Assembly (NCBI GenBank): GCA_016931935.1
Contig: JAFGDW010000145.1
Span: 1-53,133, forward strand
DNA: 53,133 nucleotides
Direction: 5' to 3'
Source of the DNA: Candidatus Zhuqueibacterota bacterium
Lineage (GTDB): Bacteria > Zhuqueibacterota > Zhuqueibacteria > Thermofontimicrobiales > Thiofontviventaceae
Position 1 is the stretch's first letter; each line of letters opens with the position of its first letter. The translations under genes were made by a program, and so were the position numbers. Of the stretch, positions 19,037 to 28,409 are shown one piece after another. The notes under the pieces are model-generated. The model saw only the letters and a program-made list of their open reading frames with translations. It did not search any database and was not told the DNA's origin.

Positions 19037-19052
19037 TGTGAAGCCATTCACA
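19037..19052. promoter_or_regulatory. Crp/Fnr-type operator upstream of the TPR kinase
   Basis: TGTGAAGCCATTCACA is a perfect TGTGA-N6-TCACA palindrome, extended on both sides to TCTGTGAA / TTCACAGA. It lies 166 bases before the ATG of the TPR histidine kinase. A second such site sits upstream of the giant surface gene. Binding is inferred from the match to the Crp consensus. Confidence 0.55.
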
Positions 19053-19218
19053 GATATTGTGTGGATGACATGTGACACTCTTTTAATCGTTTTCGGATAA
19101 GTCATACGCTAGATTCTTTATAAATCCCCATGTTCAAGAAGTGTGTCGCACGTTCATCCTGTGACCACGCACGCAACTTCACTAATATCATTATGATTTT
19201 TATACCAGTGGATAAGGG

Positions 19219-21006
19219 ATGAAACCGGACGCACATCGTTATCTCAACATTAATGCACTGAAAAAAGTATTGTTCGTTTTGTTTTTCTGTTTAATCTTAA
19301 TTGATCAAACAGCCGCCCGCGAAACAAAAACAAAGATCGATTCCATTAACGCCATCCCCCATGAGCAGATTGTCTCCAACCTGCGTAAATCGCTGGAAAT
19401 ATTTTCTGGAAACAGTGTACAGGCGCAATCCATTCACTATAAATATGGCGAGGCAAAATCGCTTGAACAGTTGGGCAAAATATACTACCTGCGCGGTGAA
19501 TACGACAAAAGTACCGAGTGTAATTTAAAAGCAATAACATATTTTGAAGATTTGAATTCAATTGCAGATTTGGCCATGCTCTATGGAAATTTCGGTTATC
19601 AACTGAAACGTAGAAATTTGAACAGGGCCAAGCAGTACATGCAATCGGGAATTCTGCTTGCCGAAAAAAATAAGCTAAAATTTGCTTTAAGCGGGCTTTA
19701 TGATAATTATGGTGTGCTTCATGAAATGTCCAACAATCCGGATAGCGCCCGTTATTTTTATCATAAAGCACTAGCCCTGAAAACAGAACTTGCCGACACA
19801 ATCGGCATTCCTTATAGCCTGAACAATCTTTCGGGAATTTACGCTATATGTGGTGACTTTCAGCAGGCGCTTAAATATCTGCGGCAATCGGATAAATATC
19901 GGAATAAAGAAAACGGCAGTTACGGGCGGATTGAAAACCTGGTTTGCTATGGCGATATATATGTTCGCATGGGCATGCTGGATTCAGCAATTACAAAATA
20001 CAACCGATGCCTGGCTATTTCGGATATATCAACAAAAAGTTACCTTGTTCGTTACTGCTTTGAACAACTTGCAAACCTTTATGAAAAAAAACATGATTTT
20101 CAACATGCATATTTAACACAACAAAAATATTCAGCCTACAAAGACAGTGTACTAAATATTCAAACGAATACAAAAATCGCTGAGCTGGAAATTGATTATG
20201 AAACCGAAAAAAAAGACCGCCAAATCGCCGAGAAAAATCTGGAAATCCGAAAGAAGACCAATCAAATTGTCTCATTAGTCACAATTATTGTTTTGCTTAC
20301 CACACTGTCATTTTTCATTTATCGAAATCAAAGATTGAAACGTGAACGCATGCGGCAAGAACTGGAATTCAAAAATCAGTTGAAGCAATTGGAACTCGAG
20401 AAAACACTTGCGGATGAAAAAGTACGAATATCACGGGAATTGCACGACAATATTGGATCGCATTTAACTTTTATTATCAGCTCACTCGATAATTTATGTT
20501 ATACTGAAAAAGGTGGTCGTGTATTCGACAGACTTACCAATCTCGCTGTTTTTAGTCGAAACACACTCAGCGAATTGAGAAATACCATCTGGGCGATGAA
20601 GCAGGAAGGCGCTGATCTTGGACAGCTTATATTAAAGTTGCATGAATTGAAACTGCAGATCAGCAGTGGTGTTGGAAATTTCCGAATCCAGATATTCAAT
20701 AATGCAAACGAACCAACTTCTTTGAGCGCTACATACATGTTAAATTTGTATCGGATCGTTCAGGAAGCGATGCAGAATGCAATTAAACATGCGCATGCGA
20801 GCATTGTTGAAATAAAATTTTACGATACTTTGAACGGATTCTCAATGCAGATAACCGATGATGGGATCGGATTTGATGCATCCGTTTCCAACTGTGGCAA
20901 TGGATTACGCAACATGAAACACCGTTGTGAAGAATGTGGTGGTGAGTTCACGATTGAAAGTTCACCAGCAGGGACAGTAATTACGTGCGACTTTGCTTTA
21001 AAATAG
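19219..21006 (+). CDS. TPR-domain sensor histidine kinase (HisKA_3 type)
   Basis: A signal-like N terminus (VLFVLFFCLILIDQTAA) leads into a periplasmic array of about six tetratricopeptide repeats (50-330). A coiled coil and one TM segment (IVSLVTIIVLLTTLSFFIY) follow. The kinase is of the NarX/DesK class: H409 in ISRELHDNIGSHLTF, NAIKHAHAS, DDGIGFD and GNGLRNMKHRCEECGG. This TPR-TM-HisKA_3 layout is widespread in Bacteroidetes and relatives. The LuxR-type regulator 48 bases downstream is its evident partner. A Crp-like palindrome lies upstream. Confidence 0.93.
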   Translation: MKPDAHRYLNINALKKVLFVLFFCLILIDQTAARETKTKIDSINAIPHEQIVSNLRKSLEIFSGNSVQAQSIHYKYGEAKSLEQLGKIYYLRGEYDKSTECNLKAITYFEDLNSIADLAMLYGNFGYQLKRRNLNRAKQYMQSGILLAEKNKLKFALSGLYDNYGVLHEMSNNPDSARYFYHKALALKTELADTIGIPYSLNNLSGIYAICGDFQQALKYLRQSDKYRNKENGSYGRIENLVCYGDIYVRMGMLDSAITKYNRCLAISDISTKSYLVRYCFEQLANLYEKKHDFQHAYLTQQKYSAYKDSVLNIQTNTKIAELEIDYETEKKDRQIAEKNLEIRKKTNQIVSLVTIIVLLTTLSFFIYRNQRLKRERMRQELEFKNQLKQLELEKTLADEKVRISRELHDNIGSHLTFIISSLDNLCYTEKGGRVFDRLTNLAVFSRNTLSELRNTIWAMKQEGADLGQLILKLHELKLQISSGVGNFRIQIFNNANEPTSLSATYMLNLYRIVQEAMQNAIKHAHASIVEIKFYDTLNGFSMQITDDGIGFDASVSNCGNGLRNMKHRCEECGGEFTIESSPAGTVITCDFALK

Positions 21007-21054
21007 GGCATATTCCGTATTGAATTTGTAATCAGAATAAATTATCTTAAACAA

Positions 21055-21723
21055 ATGATCGAACAGCCAATGAAAATACGCGTCGCCATTGCAGAAGATA
21101 ACAATGTGCTTGCAATGACCATCCAGGAAAAGCTGGAATTATTCGCGCACGATATCGACTTCCGCTACCGAGCCTGTAATGGAATCGATTTGCTGAGCAA
21201 GCTGAAAGCCGATAAATCAATCGATGTCATTTTAATGGATATTGAAATGCCTGATATGAATGGTATCGATGCCACAGAAATTATTAGCGTAAAGTTTCCT
21301 CAAATTAAAATTATTATGCTGACTGTATTTGATGATGACACTAAAATATTCCGATCTATACAGGCAGGCGCGAATGGCTATCTTTTAAAGGAAGAATCCC
21401 CGGATCGAATCATAGATGGCATTAAAATGATTATGAACGGTGGCGCTCCGATGTCACCGACCATTGCAGCAAAATCGTTGGAACTGTTACGTAATCCCAA
21501 CCGGTTAAACGACGCCAAAGAAGATGCGTCTGTTTCGCTTTCAAAACGGGAGATTGAAGTTCTGGAACAATTGAGCCAGGGACTGGCTTACAAAGAAATT
21601 GCCGCCAACCTGTTTATTTCTCCGTTCACTGTACGAAAACATATCGAAAACATCTACAAAAATCTGCATGTCAACAACAAGATGAAAGCCGTTCAAACAG
21701 CCCGGAAGCACAACATTATATAG
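21055..21723 (+). CDS. NarL/LuxR-family response regulator
   Basis: 222 residues. A receiver with phosphoacceptor D62 (VILMDIEMPDMNG), LTVFDDD and the Lys of YLLKEE is followed by a LuxR-type HTH: LSKREIEVLEQLSQGLAYKEIAANLF, then VRKHIENIYKNLHVNNK. It should be phosphorylated by the preceding TPR kinase and bind DNA as a dimer. Starts at 21055 and 21070 are both possible; neither has a good ribosome binding site, which suggests coupling to the kinase message. Confidence 0.93.
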   Translation: MIEQPMKIRVAIAEDNNVLAMTIQEKLELFAHDIDFRYRACNGIDLLSKLKADKSIDVILMDIEMPDMNGIDATEIISVKFPQIKIIMLTVFDDDTKIFRSIQAGANGYLLKEESPDRIIDGIKMIMNGGAPMSPTIAAKSLELLRNPNRLNDAKEDASVSLSKREIEVLEQLSQGLAYKEIAANLFISPFTVRKHIENIYKNLHVNNKMKAVQTARKHNII

Positions 21724-22057
21724 CACTTCAATTGTTAACCTGGATCATTCATTATAATTCATGATTAATTCAAGTTAAAGCTGACCTCCATTTTATATAA
21801 TTCCACAGGCGTAATTCGTTAATTCATCTCGTTCAAAAATAAGACATTTGTCGTATTGTTTTTTTTCATTGGATCACCGATATTGTAACTGGTAAAAAAA
21901 CGTCTGGTGAATGCGTTTAAAATACCATCTGTTACCTAAATTTCTGAAATGAATTACTAGTGCAATCGTTTACGGATGGAAATTTTTCTACTCAGATTTT
22001 ACATGCAGGGGGAACACGGATTTGCTCCAAATACGTTCATCAAAATTTGCCAAACTT
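21724..22057. other. Intergenic region, no gene seen
   Basis: AT-rich sequence between the response regulator and the first propeller gene. No convincing open frame, terminator or RNA is visible. Confidence 0.4.
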
Positions 22058-22087
22058 TTGACAACCAGGGAAACAGCAGTTAATGAT
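22058..22087 (+). promoter_or_regulatory. Possible promoter of the first SBBP gene
   Basis: A perfect -35 hexamer TTGACA (22058-22063) is followed after 18 bases by AATGAT, a weak -10. It lies about 75 bases before the ATG at 22164. The -35 is convincing, the -10 is not. Confidence 0.3.
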
Positions 22088-22163
22088 TACAGAGAATTGG
22101 ATCAGTTTAACGCTGCAACGTTAACAGCACATACACATGAATCATTAAAAAGGAGAGCCACAA

Positions 22164-23723
22164 ATGAAAACAATTATCACAATGTTATCAGTTTTAACAT
22201 GCTGCTCACAGATTTACTCCCAGGAATTTAAATGGGCAGATGTTGTTTTTTTAACCGGAAAAGCGCAGGAAACCTACGATGATGAAATTTACATGACCAC
22301 TGACGTACAAGGAAATATGTATATTACCGGAAAATTTACGGGAGAAGTTGTTGTGACCTGCAAGTATACCGAAGTAAGCGATGAAGGCCAACAAAAAGTG
22401 ACCACTTCCATTCCGCTAACCAGTAACGGTGATTTCGATATCTTTTTGGCAAAATATAATGCGAACGGTGTGCTCGAATGGGCAATTTCGCACGGTGGAC
22501 CAGGAATGGATATTGGCAAAGCTGTTGCCTGTAACTCCACGGGCGATGTTATTGTTACCGGTCAGTTTGAAGGTACAATTGATTTTGGAGGCTCGGCACT
22601 CTCCAGTTCACGGAAAAATAATATATTTGTCGCCATGTATGATAGTGAGGGAAATTTAAAATGGGCACAGCGCGCCGGTGGAATCTCCAAACAACCGGCA
22701 GTGGACACTGGCACAGGCATTGCAGTTGATGCTTCGGATAATATTTTTGTCACAGGTTCATTTTACGGCGCAGATGATTCAGGCAACTACTCCGCACCGG
22801 GCAAGGCGTCGTTTGGCGATTTTCAGGTGACGAATGCAGCGCAATCGACCAATTCATTTGTAACAAAATACACAAACGATGGTAACGTGCAATGGGTGCA
22901 AACAATCGCCCATTATGGGCAGGGCGGTTCAAAAGGTATTTGCCTGGATGCGAATGGCAATAGCTACATAACCGGTGTTTGTTCGGCAACGTTTGTATGC
23001 GGCGGCCAGGTAATGAACAGTAATGGTATTTCAGATATTTATGTCGCTAAATTTAATGCGGATGGTTCCAACGGTTGGTTTAAGCAATTCGGTTCCGGGG
23101 AAAAGTTTAATCCGGTTAATGCAGCGAAATACAAAGATCCATTTGAGTATGGCACTGGTATTTGTTCGGATGCAGATGGAAACATATATGTCACCGGCCA
23201 ATTTTCGGATAAATGCAAGTTTGGCAATGTCGAATTAAAGACGAAAAGCGGCGCCAGTATTTTTGTACTGAAAATGACAGGCGATGGTGATGTGGTATGG
23301 GCAAAAGAAACCGGTGAAAAATTAATCAGTCTATCCAGGGCAATTGTATTTGATGGCAAAGAAGCTGTTTTCATCACCGGCATCAATTCAAAATATGGTG
23401 GCGTAGATGTCGAAAATGACGGTTACTTTAAATCCGTTACCGGCCGAGGAATCGGATTTGTTGAAAAGTACAACATTTCAGATGGAAAACTGGTTTGGGG
23501 GGGCGGCGCCGGCTCCTACGGAATGAGTCTGGCCCACGATCCTCAACATAATATTTATCTGGTGGGCTCGTTCGCCAATCAGGTTAAATTTGATGACGAT
23601 TCACGATTGGATATAAAAGTTAAAATTGACGAAGAATACAAGCGAGGTTTTTTCACCAGCGACAAAAAAATTACTACTTATAAAGCCGGAACCGCACTTT
23701 ATATGGTGAAGATCGCCAACTAA
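22164..23723 (+). CDS. Secreted seven-bladed SBBP beta-propeller protein
   Basis: 519 residues with a signal peptide ending near SQIYSQ. Seven repeats of the SBBP type can be counted by their D-x-x-GN-x-YITG-x-F cores: VQGNMYITGKF, STGDVIVTGQF, ASDNIFVTGSF, ANGNSYITGVC, ADGNIYVTGQF, EAVFITGIN and HNIYLVGSF. This implies a complete seven-bladed propeller. Unlike its neighbour it has no NYPNPFNP tail and ends at LYMVKIAN, so it may be periplasmic or released. AAGGAGAG precedes the ATG. The ligand is unknown. Confidence 0.85.
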   Translation: MKTIITMLSVLTCCSQIYSQEFKWADVVFLTGKAQETYDDEIYMTTDVQGNMYITGKFTGEVVVTCKYTEVSDEGQQKVTTSIPLTSNGDFDIFLAKYNANGVLEWAISHGGPGMDIGKAVACNSTGDVIVTGQFEGTIDFGGSALSSSRKNNIFVAMYDSEGNLKWAQRAGGISKQPAVDTGTGIAVDASDNIFVTGSFYGADDSGNYSAPGKASFGDFQVTNAAQSTNSFVTKYTNDGNVQWVQTIAHYGQGGSKGICLDANGNSYITGVCSATFVCGGQVMNSNGISDIYVAKFNADGSNGWFKQFGSGEKFNPVNAAKYKDPFEYGTGICSDADGNIYVTGQFSDKCKFGNVELKTKSGASIFVLKMTGDGDVVWAKETGEKLISLSRAIVFDGKEAVFITGINSKYGGVDVENDGYFKSVTGRGIGFVEKYNISDGKLVWGGGAGSYGMSLAHDPQHNIYLVGSFANQVKFDDDSRLDIKVKIDEEYKRGFFTSDKKITTYKAGTALYMVKIAN

Positions 23724-23836
23724 GCAGCGATCGATGTCTATGACTAATTTGATTAAAATTACAGGATAAATTTAAAATCATATGCTGAAATAAATATCGA
23801 ATAGGGCCAATGGCATTTAAAAATAAAAATTAATCC

Positions 23837-23903
23837 TTGATAACAGAGACAAGGCGATAGCGAGATGATGATTTTTCTTGCGCTTTCCTTGTTTCTGTAT
23901 CAA
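23837..23903. terminator. Long imperfect hairpin between the two SBBP genes
   Basis: TTGATAACAGAGACAAGG on the left pairs imperfectly with CCTTGTTTCTGTATCAA on the right, with further pairing of GCGAG / CTTGCGC inside. It may stop transcription from the first propeller gene or be a decayed mobile repeat. No T run follows. Confidence 0.35.
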
Positions 23904-24022
23904 TCGTTCGCATCGTCCCACACAATTGATACAACTTTCAAGTCAGTAATTAAGCGGAATTAACAGTTACAAAAATTCAGTTTTAACACGATGGACACCA
24001 ATTCGCTCAGGAGAAGCACCTA

Positions 24023-25936
24023 ATGAAAAAACAACTACTAGTATTACTTATGATGTTCTCGACAAATGCTTTCGCCCAAACCTTCGAATGGGCGACCTGT
24101 TCGGGTGAAAACGCTCTCAATTTTTCAAATTATAATAAGGGCAAATCGATAAACACCGATGCCCAGGGCAACGTTTATATTGTCGGCGAATTTGGCAGTA
24201 CAACCAATTTCGGGGCTTATCAAATTACCAGCGCTGTCAATCCCAATACATTTATTGCAAAATTCAATAACGATGGCGTTGTTCAATGGGTCGATTCATT
24301 TGGATCGACATCCTCGACCTATCCGGATGCAATTTCCAAACAAAACAGCGTGACTGATGCTGCCGGAAATACGTACATCTCGCTTGGTTTAACCAGTAGC
24401 GGTAAAATTGGTGGCACGGATTACACAGCCGGCAGTTATCTGATTAAATACGACACCAATGGTTCGATCACATGGGTGAAAACAAACAGTCAAATGAGCG
24501 GGTACTGTCTAATCACGCTGGATTCGTCCGAGGATTTGATACTCTGCGGTGCATCCGGTATTAAATTTAAAATTGCCAAATTTTCCAAAGACGGCGTTTG
24601 GGATTGGTCAATTTCTGATGATGCGGGCCTTATAAACGTGCCGACCGCCCTTCATATAGATGCAACAGACAATATTTATATTTCCGGCGGCTGCCCTATG
24701 TTTGCCGGGAATATCAGTGGCAATGCAATCGCTGTTGGTAATTATTTTCTGGCTAAATATAACTTTGCCGGAAGTTTTTTATGGGTACGCACAAGTTCTG
24801 GCAGCGGCTATGAAACAGGATTGCGTGTTGATACAGACGGCAGCGGAAATGTTTATGTAACCGGCACACAAAATGCCTCCCCCTATACTGGCGGTACTGC
24901 CGATGCAACGTATGGAACCATCGATATTACAGGTATGAGCAACTTCCTGTTAAAATATGATCCCAACGGTAATATTCAATGGGGAGAAGGATTCACCGGC
25001 ACCAACACGAGCGTCAGAGATATGGGCACGGATTCGAACGGGAATTGCATTCTGACAGGCTGGTTTCAGAGTGTCACCTATTTTGAATCGGAAACACTAA
25101 CTGGCGATATTGCCGCGCTTGGTACAACATTTATTGTTAAATATGATGCAAGCGGAAGTCTAGGTTGGGCGACAACAATTACCGGCTATAATCGACAAGA
25201 AGGTCTGGCAATAGCGGTGGATAATTCGAATAATGCTTTTATTACCGGACATTTTTTGGGCGAAGCTATATTTGGCAGCATCACACTTAAACAAGTCGCG
25301 ACCATCGGGGCGTATGGATTTGCTTTTTTAACAAAGCTTGGCACCACTTCAGGGTCTTCGGTGCCGGTTGAGCTGGCATTATTCAACGCGACCTCCACAG
25401 ACGGGCAGGTCATGTTGACATGGAACACTCTGAGTGAAACCAATAATTATGGATTCGAAATTCAACGCTCCCCAATATCCACCCCAGATTGGCAAACCAT
25501 CGGCTTTGTCAACGGAAACGAAACGACTACCGAGCCTCACTTTTATCAATATGTGGATGAACTGATTGATGTTTCACCATCTACTATTCACATTCAGTAT
25601 CGGTTAAAACAACTCGATACAGATGGCAGTTTTACATATTCTCAGGTACAGTCGGTGAACCTTCTAATTCCGGCGACACATCAACTTTTACCGAATTATC
25701 CGAATCCGTTTAATCCAGTAACACAGATTCTGTTTGCGATTGCTGCACCGGCTGACATATCGATTTCTGTTTTTAATATTAACGGAAAACTAGTCAAAAC
25801 GCTTTATCATCAGTTCACTGAAGCTGGCAACCATTTGCTTCAGTGGGATGCTTCCGATTTGACATCAGGTGTGTATTTCATTAAGCTTAGCTCGGATGAT
25901 TTTACGACAATGTCGAAATGCACATTGATTAAATGA
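24023..25936 (+). CDS. Secreted SBBP beta-propeller protein with NYPNPFNP tail
   Basis: 637 residues. The signal peptide ends at AFAQ. Seven SBBP-type repeats fill about 20-430 (for example AQGNVYIVGEF, ATDNIYISGGC, GSGNVYVTGTQ, NSNNAFITGHF). A fibronectin-like segment follows (VPVELALFNATSTDGQVMLTWNT, then YGFEIQRS), and the sorting tail NYPNPFNP closes the protein. It is a paralogue of the preceding gene with surface attachment added. CAGGAGAAG precedes the ATG. It is expected at the cell surface, probably binding polysaccharide or protein. Confidence 0.88.
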   Translation: MKKQLLVLLMMFSTNAFAQTFEWATCSGENALNFSNYNKGKSINTDAQGNVYIVGEFGSTTNFGAYQITSAVNPNTFIAKFNNDGVVQWVDSFGSTSSTYPDAISKQNSVTDAAGNTYISLGLTSSGKIGGTDYTAGSYLIKYDTNGSITWVKTNSQMSGYCLITLDSSEDLILCGASGIKFKIAKFSKDGVWDWSISDDAGLINVPTALHIDATDNIYISGGCPMFAGNISGNAIAVGNYFLAKYNFAGSFLWVRTSSGSGYETGLRVDTDGSGNVYVTGTQNASPYTGGTADATYGTIDITGMSNFLLKYDPNGNIQWGEGFTGTNTSVRDMGTDSNGNCILTGWFQSVTYFESETLTGDIAALGTTFIVKYDASGSLGWATTITGYNRQEGLAIAVDNSNNAFITGHFLGEAIFGSITLKQVATIGAYGFAFLTKLGTTSGSSVPVELALFNATSTDGQVMLTWNTLSETNNYGFEIQRSPISTPDWQTIGFVNGNETTTEPHFYQYVDELIDVSPSTIHIQYRLKQLDTDGSFTYSQVQSVNLLIPATHQLLPNYPNPFNPVTQILFAIAAPADISISVFNINGKLVKTLYHQFTEAGNHLLQWDASDLTSGVYFIKLSSDDFTTMSKCTLIK

Positions 25937-26043
25937 TCTAAGGCAGTAAATTGATTTTATAATTCATGTAGCATCGCATGACATATAATCCAAGTTTGCT
26001 AAGATAACTGGGAAGAATCGGAAAAACAGAGAATGGTCGATGA

Positions 26044-26077
26044 AGGCTGGATACAATTTTCAAATAATATCCAGCCT
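26044..26077. terminator. Hairpin between convergent genes
   Basis: AGGCTGGATA (26044-26053) and TATCCAGCCT (26068-26077) form a perfect 10-base stem between the convergent SBBP and GH16 genes. It probably serves as a shared terminator, though no T run follows on either strand. Confidence 0.5.
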
Positions 26078-26087
26078 CCTGTTGCGG

Positions 26088-28328
26088 TTATTTTAAAAAT
26101 AACATTCGTCGTGTCTGTATATTATCACCCGCATGTAATCGGTACAGGTAAAGCCCGGAACTGACAACGGCGCCGGATTCATCAGCGCCATCCCACTCAA
26201 TGAAATGGTAACCTGCATCCTGCTTTGCTTTTATTAACGTCCGCACCAATTGTCCTTTTAAATTGTAAACTGACAAATTTACATTACTGATCATCGGTAA
26301 TTGATAAGTAATCACTGTACTCGGATTAAATGGATTCGGTGAATTTTGGAACAGACTGAATGACCGGGGTGTGTTGTCCGTTTGCGTTGTAACAGCAGCC
26401 GGCCAGGCGCCCGCACTCAGAAAAACATTATCAAAAACCACATCATCTGAAGCAGAACCAATATCGAATCCAAGTCGTGCCGCATTATCGGTGGGATCAT
26501 TCATGGTAAACGAGTAGGAATATGTTTGGCGTTTGGTAGACAAAGATAGTGTATTATTATTGCTATACACATTCCATGGCGTTGCATTTTTTCCAACAAA
26601 AGCAAAAATATCTCTCGGAGCTGCGGCGTAAGCATCGAAAGTTACGGTGTATTCCTTACCTTTTTCGATTGTAACTCCAGCCTGCCCGACATGAACATCC
26701 CAGGTGTTTACACCACCATTAATAATCGAAACCACCAATTCTCCGTTTTCCACAGCGGCACGTGCATTGGCAGGTGAAAATGTATTAAAAATCCATGCAT
26801 CTATGCCGGATGAAAAATCAGCGTTCATGACCTGGTTCGATTGTTGAGCATCGGGCGCGGTCAATACAAAATCATCATAATAGAACGTGCCTGTTTGGCC
26901 ACCCATACCGAAATTAAATGACGTTGTTACATTTGCCGGTACTGTAAAATTGAATTCGAACTGTTGCCAGGTATCAGTCAGCGTAATTGTTTCTAGTGCA
27001 TACAAAGTATAATCCGTAGCATTGATGATTGCCGGGCCTAATTCAGTTGGAGCGCCGTCTTTTTTTGCCCAAAAACTAGCATGATAATTTTTGCCCGTCT
27101 TTAATAATAGATTCCCTTGCGATAGCTGTGCATCCCAGGCATTCACACCGGGTGTTTTTACATCGACAACCATAGCGTAATTACCATTATGAACATCATC
27201 GGTTGTCAGTGCAAACGTAGCCTCCGCAGGATATGGTCCCGTTTTATTCCAGTACTTGGCACCCTTTTCAAATCCGGCATTTTTCATCAGGTTTGGGGAC
27301 ACAGTGACAGGATATTCAATAACGGACGTGCCATCACCGGTGGTTACATCTGCCATTACGTTGCCGCCAAAAATACCCCAGTCGACACTTATTTGATGTG
27401 TATTTTCACCGGTCATTATGGTTGCGCCATTAGGCACGTTCCAGCTATAAAGCGCGCCATCAATATGCGGAACAGTATAAACAATGTTTTTACTGTTTTC
27501 CAAAACATCATCATCTCCGTTAATAACCAGGTCGTCTGTATTTTGATAGACTCTGACATAATCCACTTCCATGATAGCCGGGAAAACGCTTGTGGCATCG
27601 GGATTTCCGACCCAACCGCCGCCTACTCCCATAGCGAGCAAAATGTAAAATGGTTGATCAAACGGCCAGGCTTCAAATCCGCTGTGTTCATTATTAAATG
27701 TAAAATATTTTTGATCATCGACAAAAAAATCAATTTTGTCGGCTGTCCATTCCACAGCGTAAACATGAAATGCGGTTTCAGAATCGGTTATCTGAATGCT
27801 CCCACCCGCTGGCGCGAACGATCCTGTAAAATAACTGTATTGCCAGGAATGGCAGGTGCCGAAAATTCTGTCCTGGTTCGTCGGATGTTCCATCACATCA
27901 ATCTCTCCGCTCCATGGCCAATACCCGTACTGATCACCTTGCGGCAGCATCCAAAATCCCGGCACAAATCCAGTCGTATGCGGGAGCTTAATACGAGCTT
28001 CGATGCGACCATACCGCCAGTAGAAAAGATTTTGTGTTTTGAGAAGAGCCGCGGTGTAATTAAATCCCTGATATGATTCTTCGAGTGCGATGATCTGCAA
28101 TTTACCATCCACAATTTTAGCGTTATCCGGACGATCAGTAAAATAGTGGAGCGTTTCATAGGTCGGTCCAGTTTCAAAATTCCACCTGCCCGGATCAATG
28201 ATCATTTCATCAAATTCGTCAACCCAAATGAGGTGTCTGGTCTGAGCGGCTAAACCGGTGCAATATAGAAGTAATACTAGTACGAATAAGACGCTGATAT
28301 AATGAGTTGTATTATTTATTGATTTCAT
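26088..28328 (-). CDS. Secreted GH16 endo-beta-glucanase (laminarinase-type) with two CBM-like modules
   Basis: 746 residues from ATG 28328 (AAAGGAA upstream). After the signal peptide, residues ~25-275 are a GH16 jelly roll with the catalytic ExDxxE motif as E142, D144 and E147 (GEIDVMEH) and the preceding GFWMLPQG. E142 should be the nucleophile and E147 the acid/base. An Ig/PKD-like domain (~283-360) and two CBM4/9-like jelly rolls (~365-510 and 515-645) follow, then the NSPNPFNPST sorting tail ending in RRMLFLK. The likely substrate is a beta-1,3 or mixed-linkage glucan; specificity cannot be fixed from the motif. Confidence 0.9.
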   Translation of the reverse strand: MKSINNTTHYISVLFVLVLLLYCTGLAAQTRHLIWVDEFDEMIIDPGRWNFETGPTYETLHYFTDRPDNAKIVDGKLQIIALEESYQGFNYTAALLKTQNLFYWRYGRIEARIKLPHTTGFVPGFWMLPQGDQYGYWPWSGEIDVMEHPTNQDRIFGTCHSWQYSYFTGSFAPAGGSIQITDSETAFHVYAVEWTADKIDFFVDDQKYFTFNNEHSGFEAWPFDQPFYILLAMGVGGGWVGNPDATSVFPAIMEVDYVRVYQNTDDLVINGDDDVLENSKNIVYTVPHIDGALYSWNVPNGATIMTGENTHQISVDWGIFGGNVMADVTTGDGTSVIEYPVTVSPNLMKNAGFEKGAKYWNKTGPYPAEATFALTTDDVHNGNYAMVVDVKTPGVNAWDAQLSQGNLLLKTGKNYHASFWAKKDGAPTELGPAIINATDYTLYALETITLTDTWQQFEFNFTVPANVTTSFNFGMGGQTGTFYYDDFVLTAPDAQQSNQVMNADFSSGIDAWIFNTFSPANARAAVENGELVVSIINGGVNTWDVHVGQAGVTIEKGKEYTVTFDAYAAAPRDIFAFVGKNATPWNVYSNNNTLSLSTKRQTYSYSFTMNDPTDNAARLGFDIGSASDDVVFDNVFLSAGAWPAAVTTQTDNTPRSFSLFQNSPNPFNPSTVITYQLPMISNVNLSVYNLKGQLVRTLIKAKQDAGYHFIEWDGADESGAVVSSGLYLYRLHAGDNIQTRRMLFLK

Positions 28329-28409
28329 TACTTTCGTTCCTTTGAATATTTGATGATAAGTAGCAACCAATAACAAGCGCTGAACATTTAACCTACCGGC
28401 AATATTGCA

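Noticed and set aside
22022..22231. Plus-strand open frame of 69 codons overlapping the first SBBP gene
   Set aside because: It overlaps a gene with a strong ribosome binding site and signal peptide in another frame, and has neither itself.
27189..28076. Plus-strand open frame of 295 codons
   Set aside because: It lies wholly antisense to the GH16 gene, has no ribosome binding site and shows no domain; it is a coding shadow.
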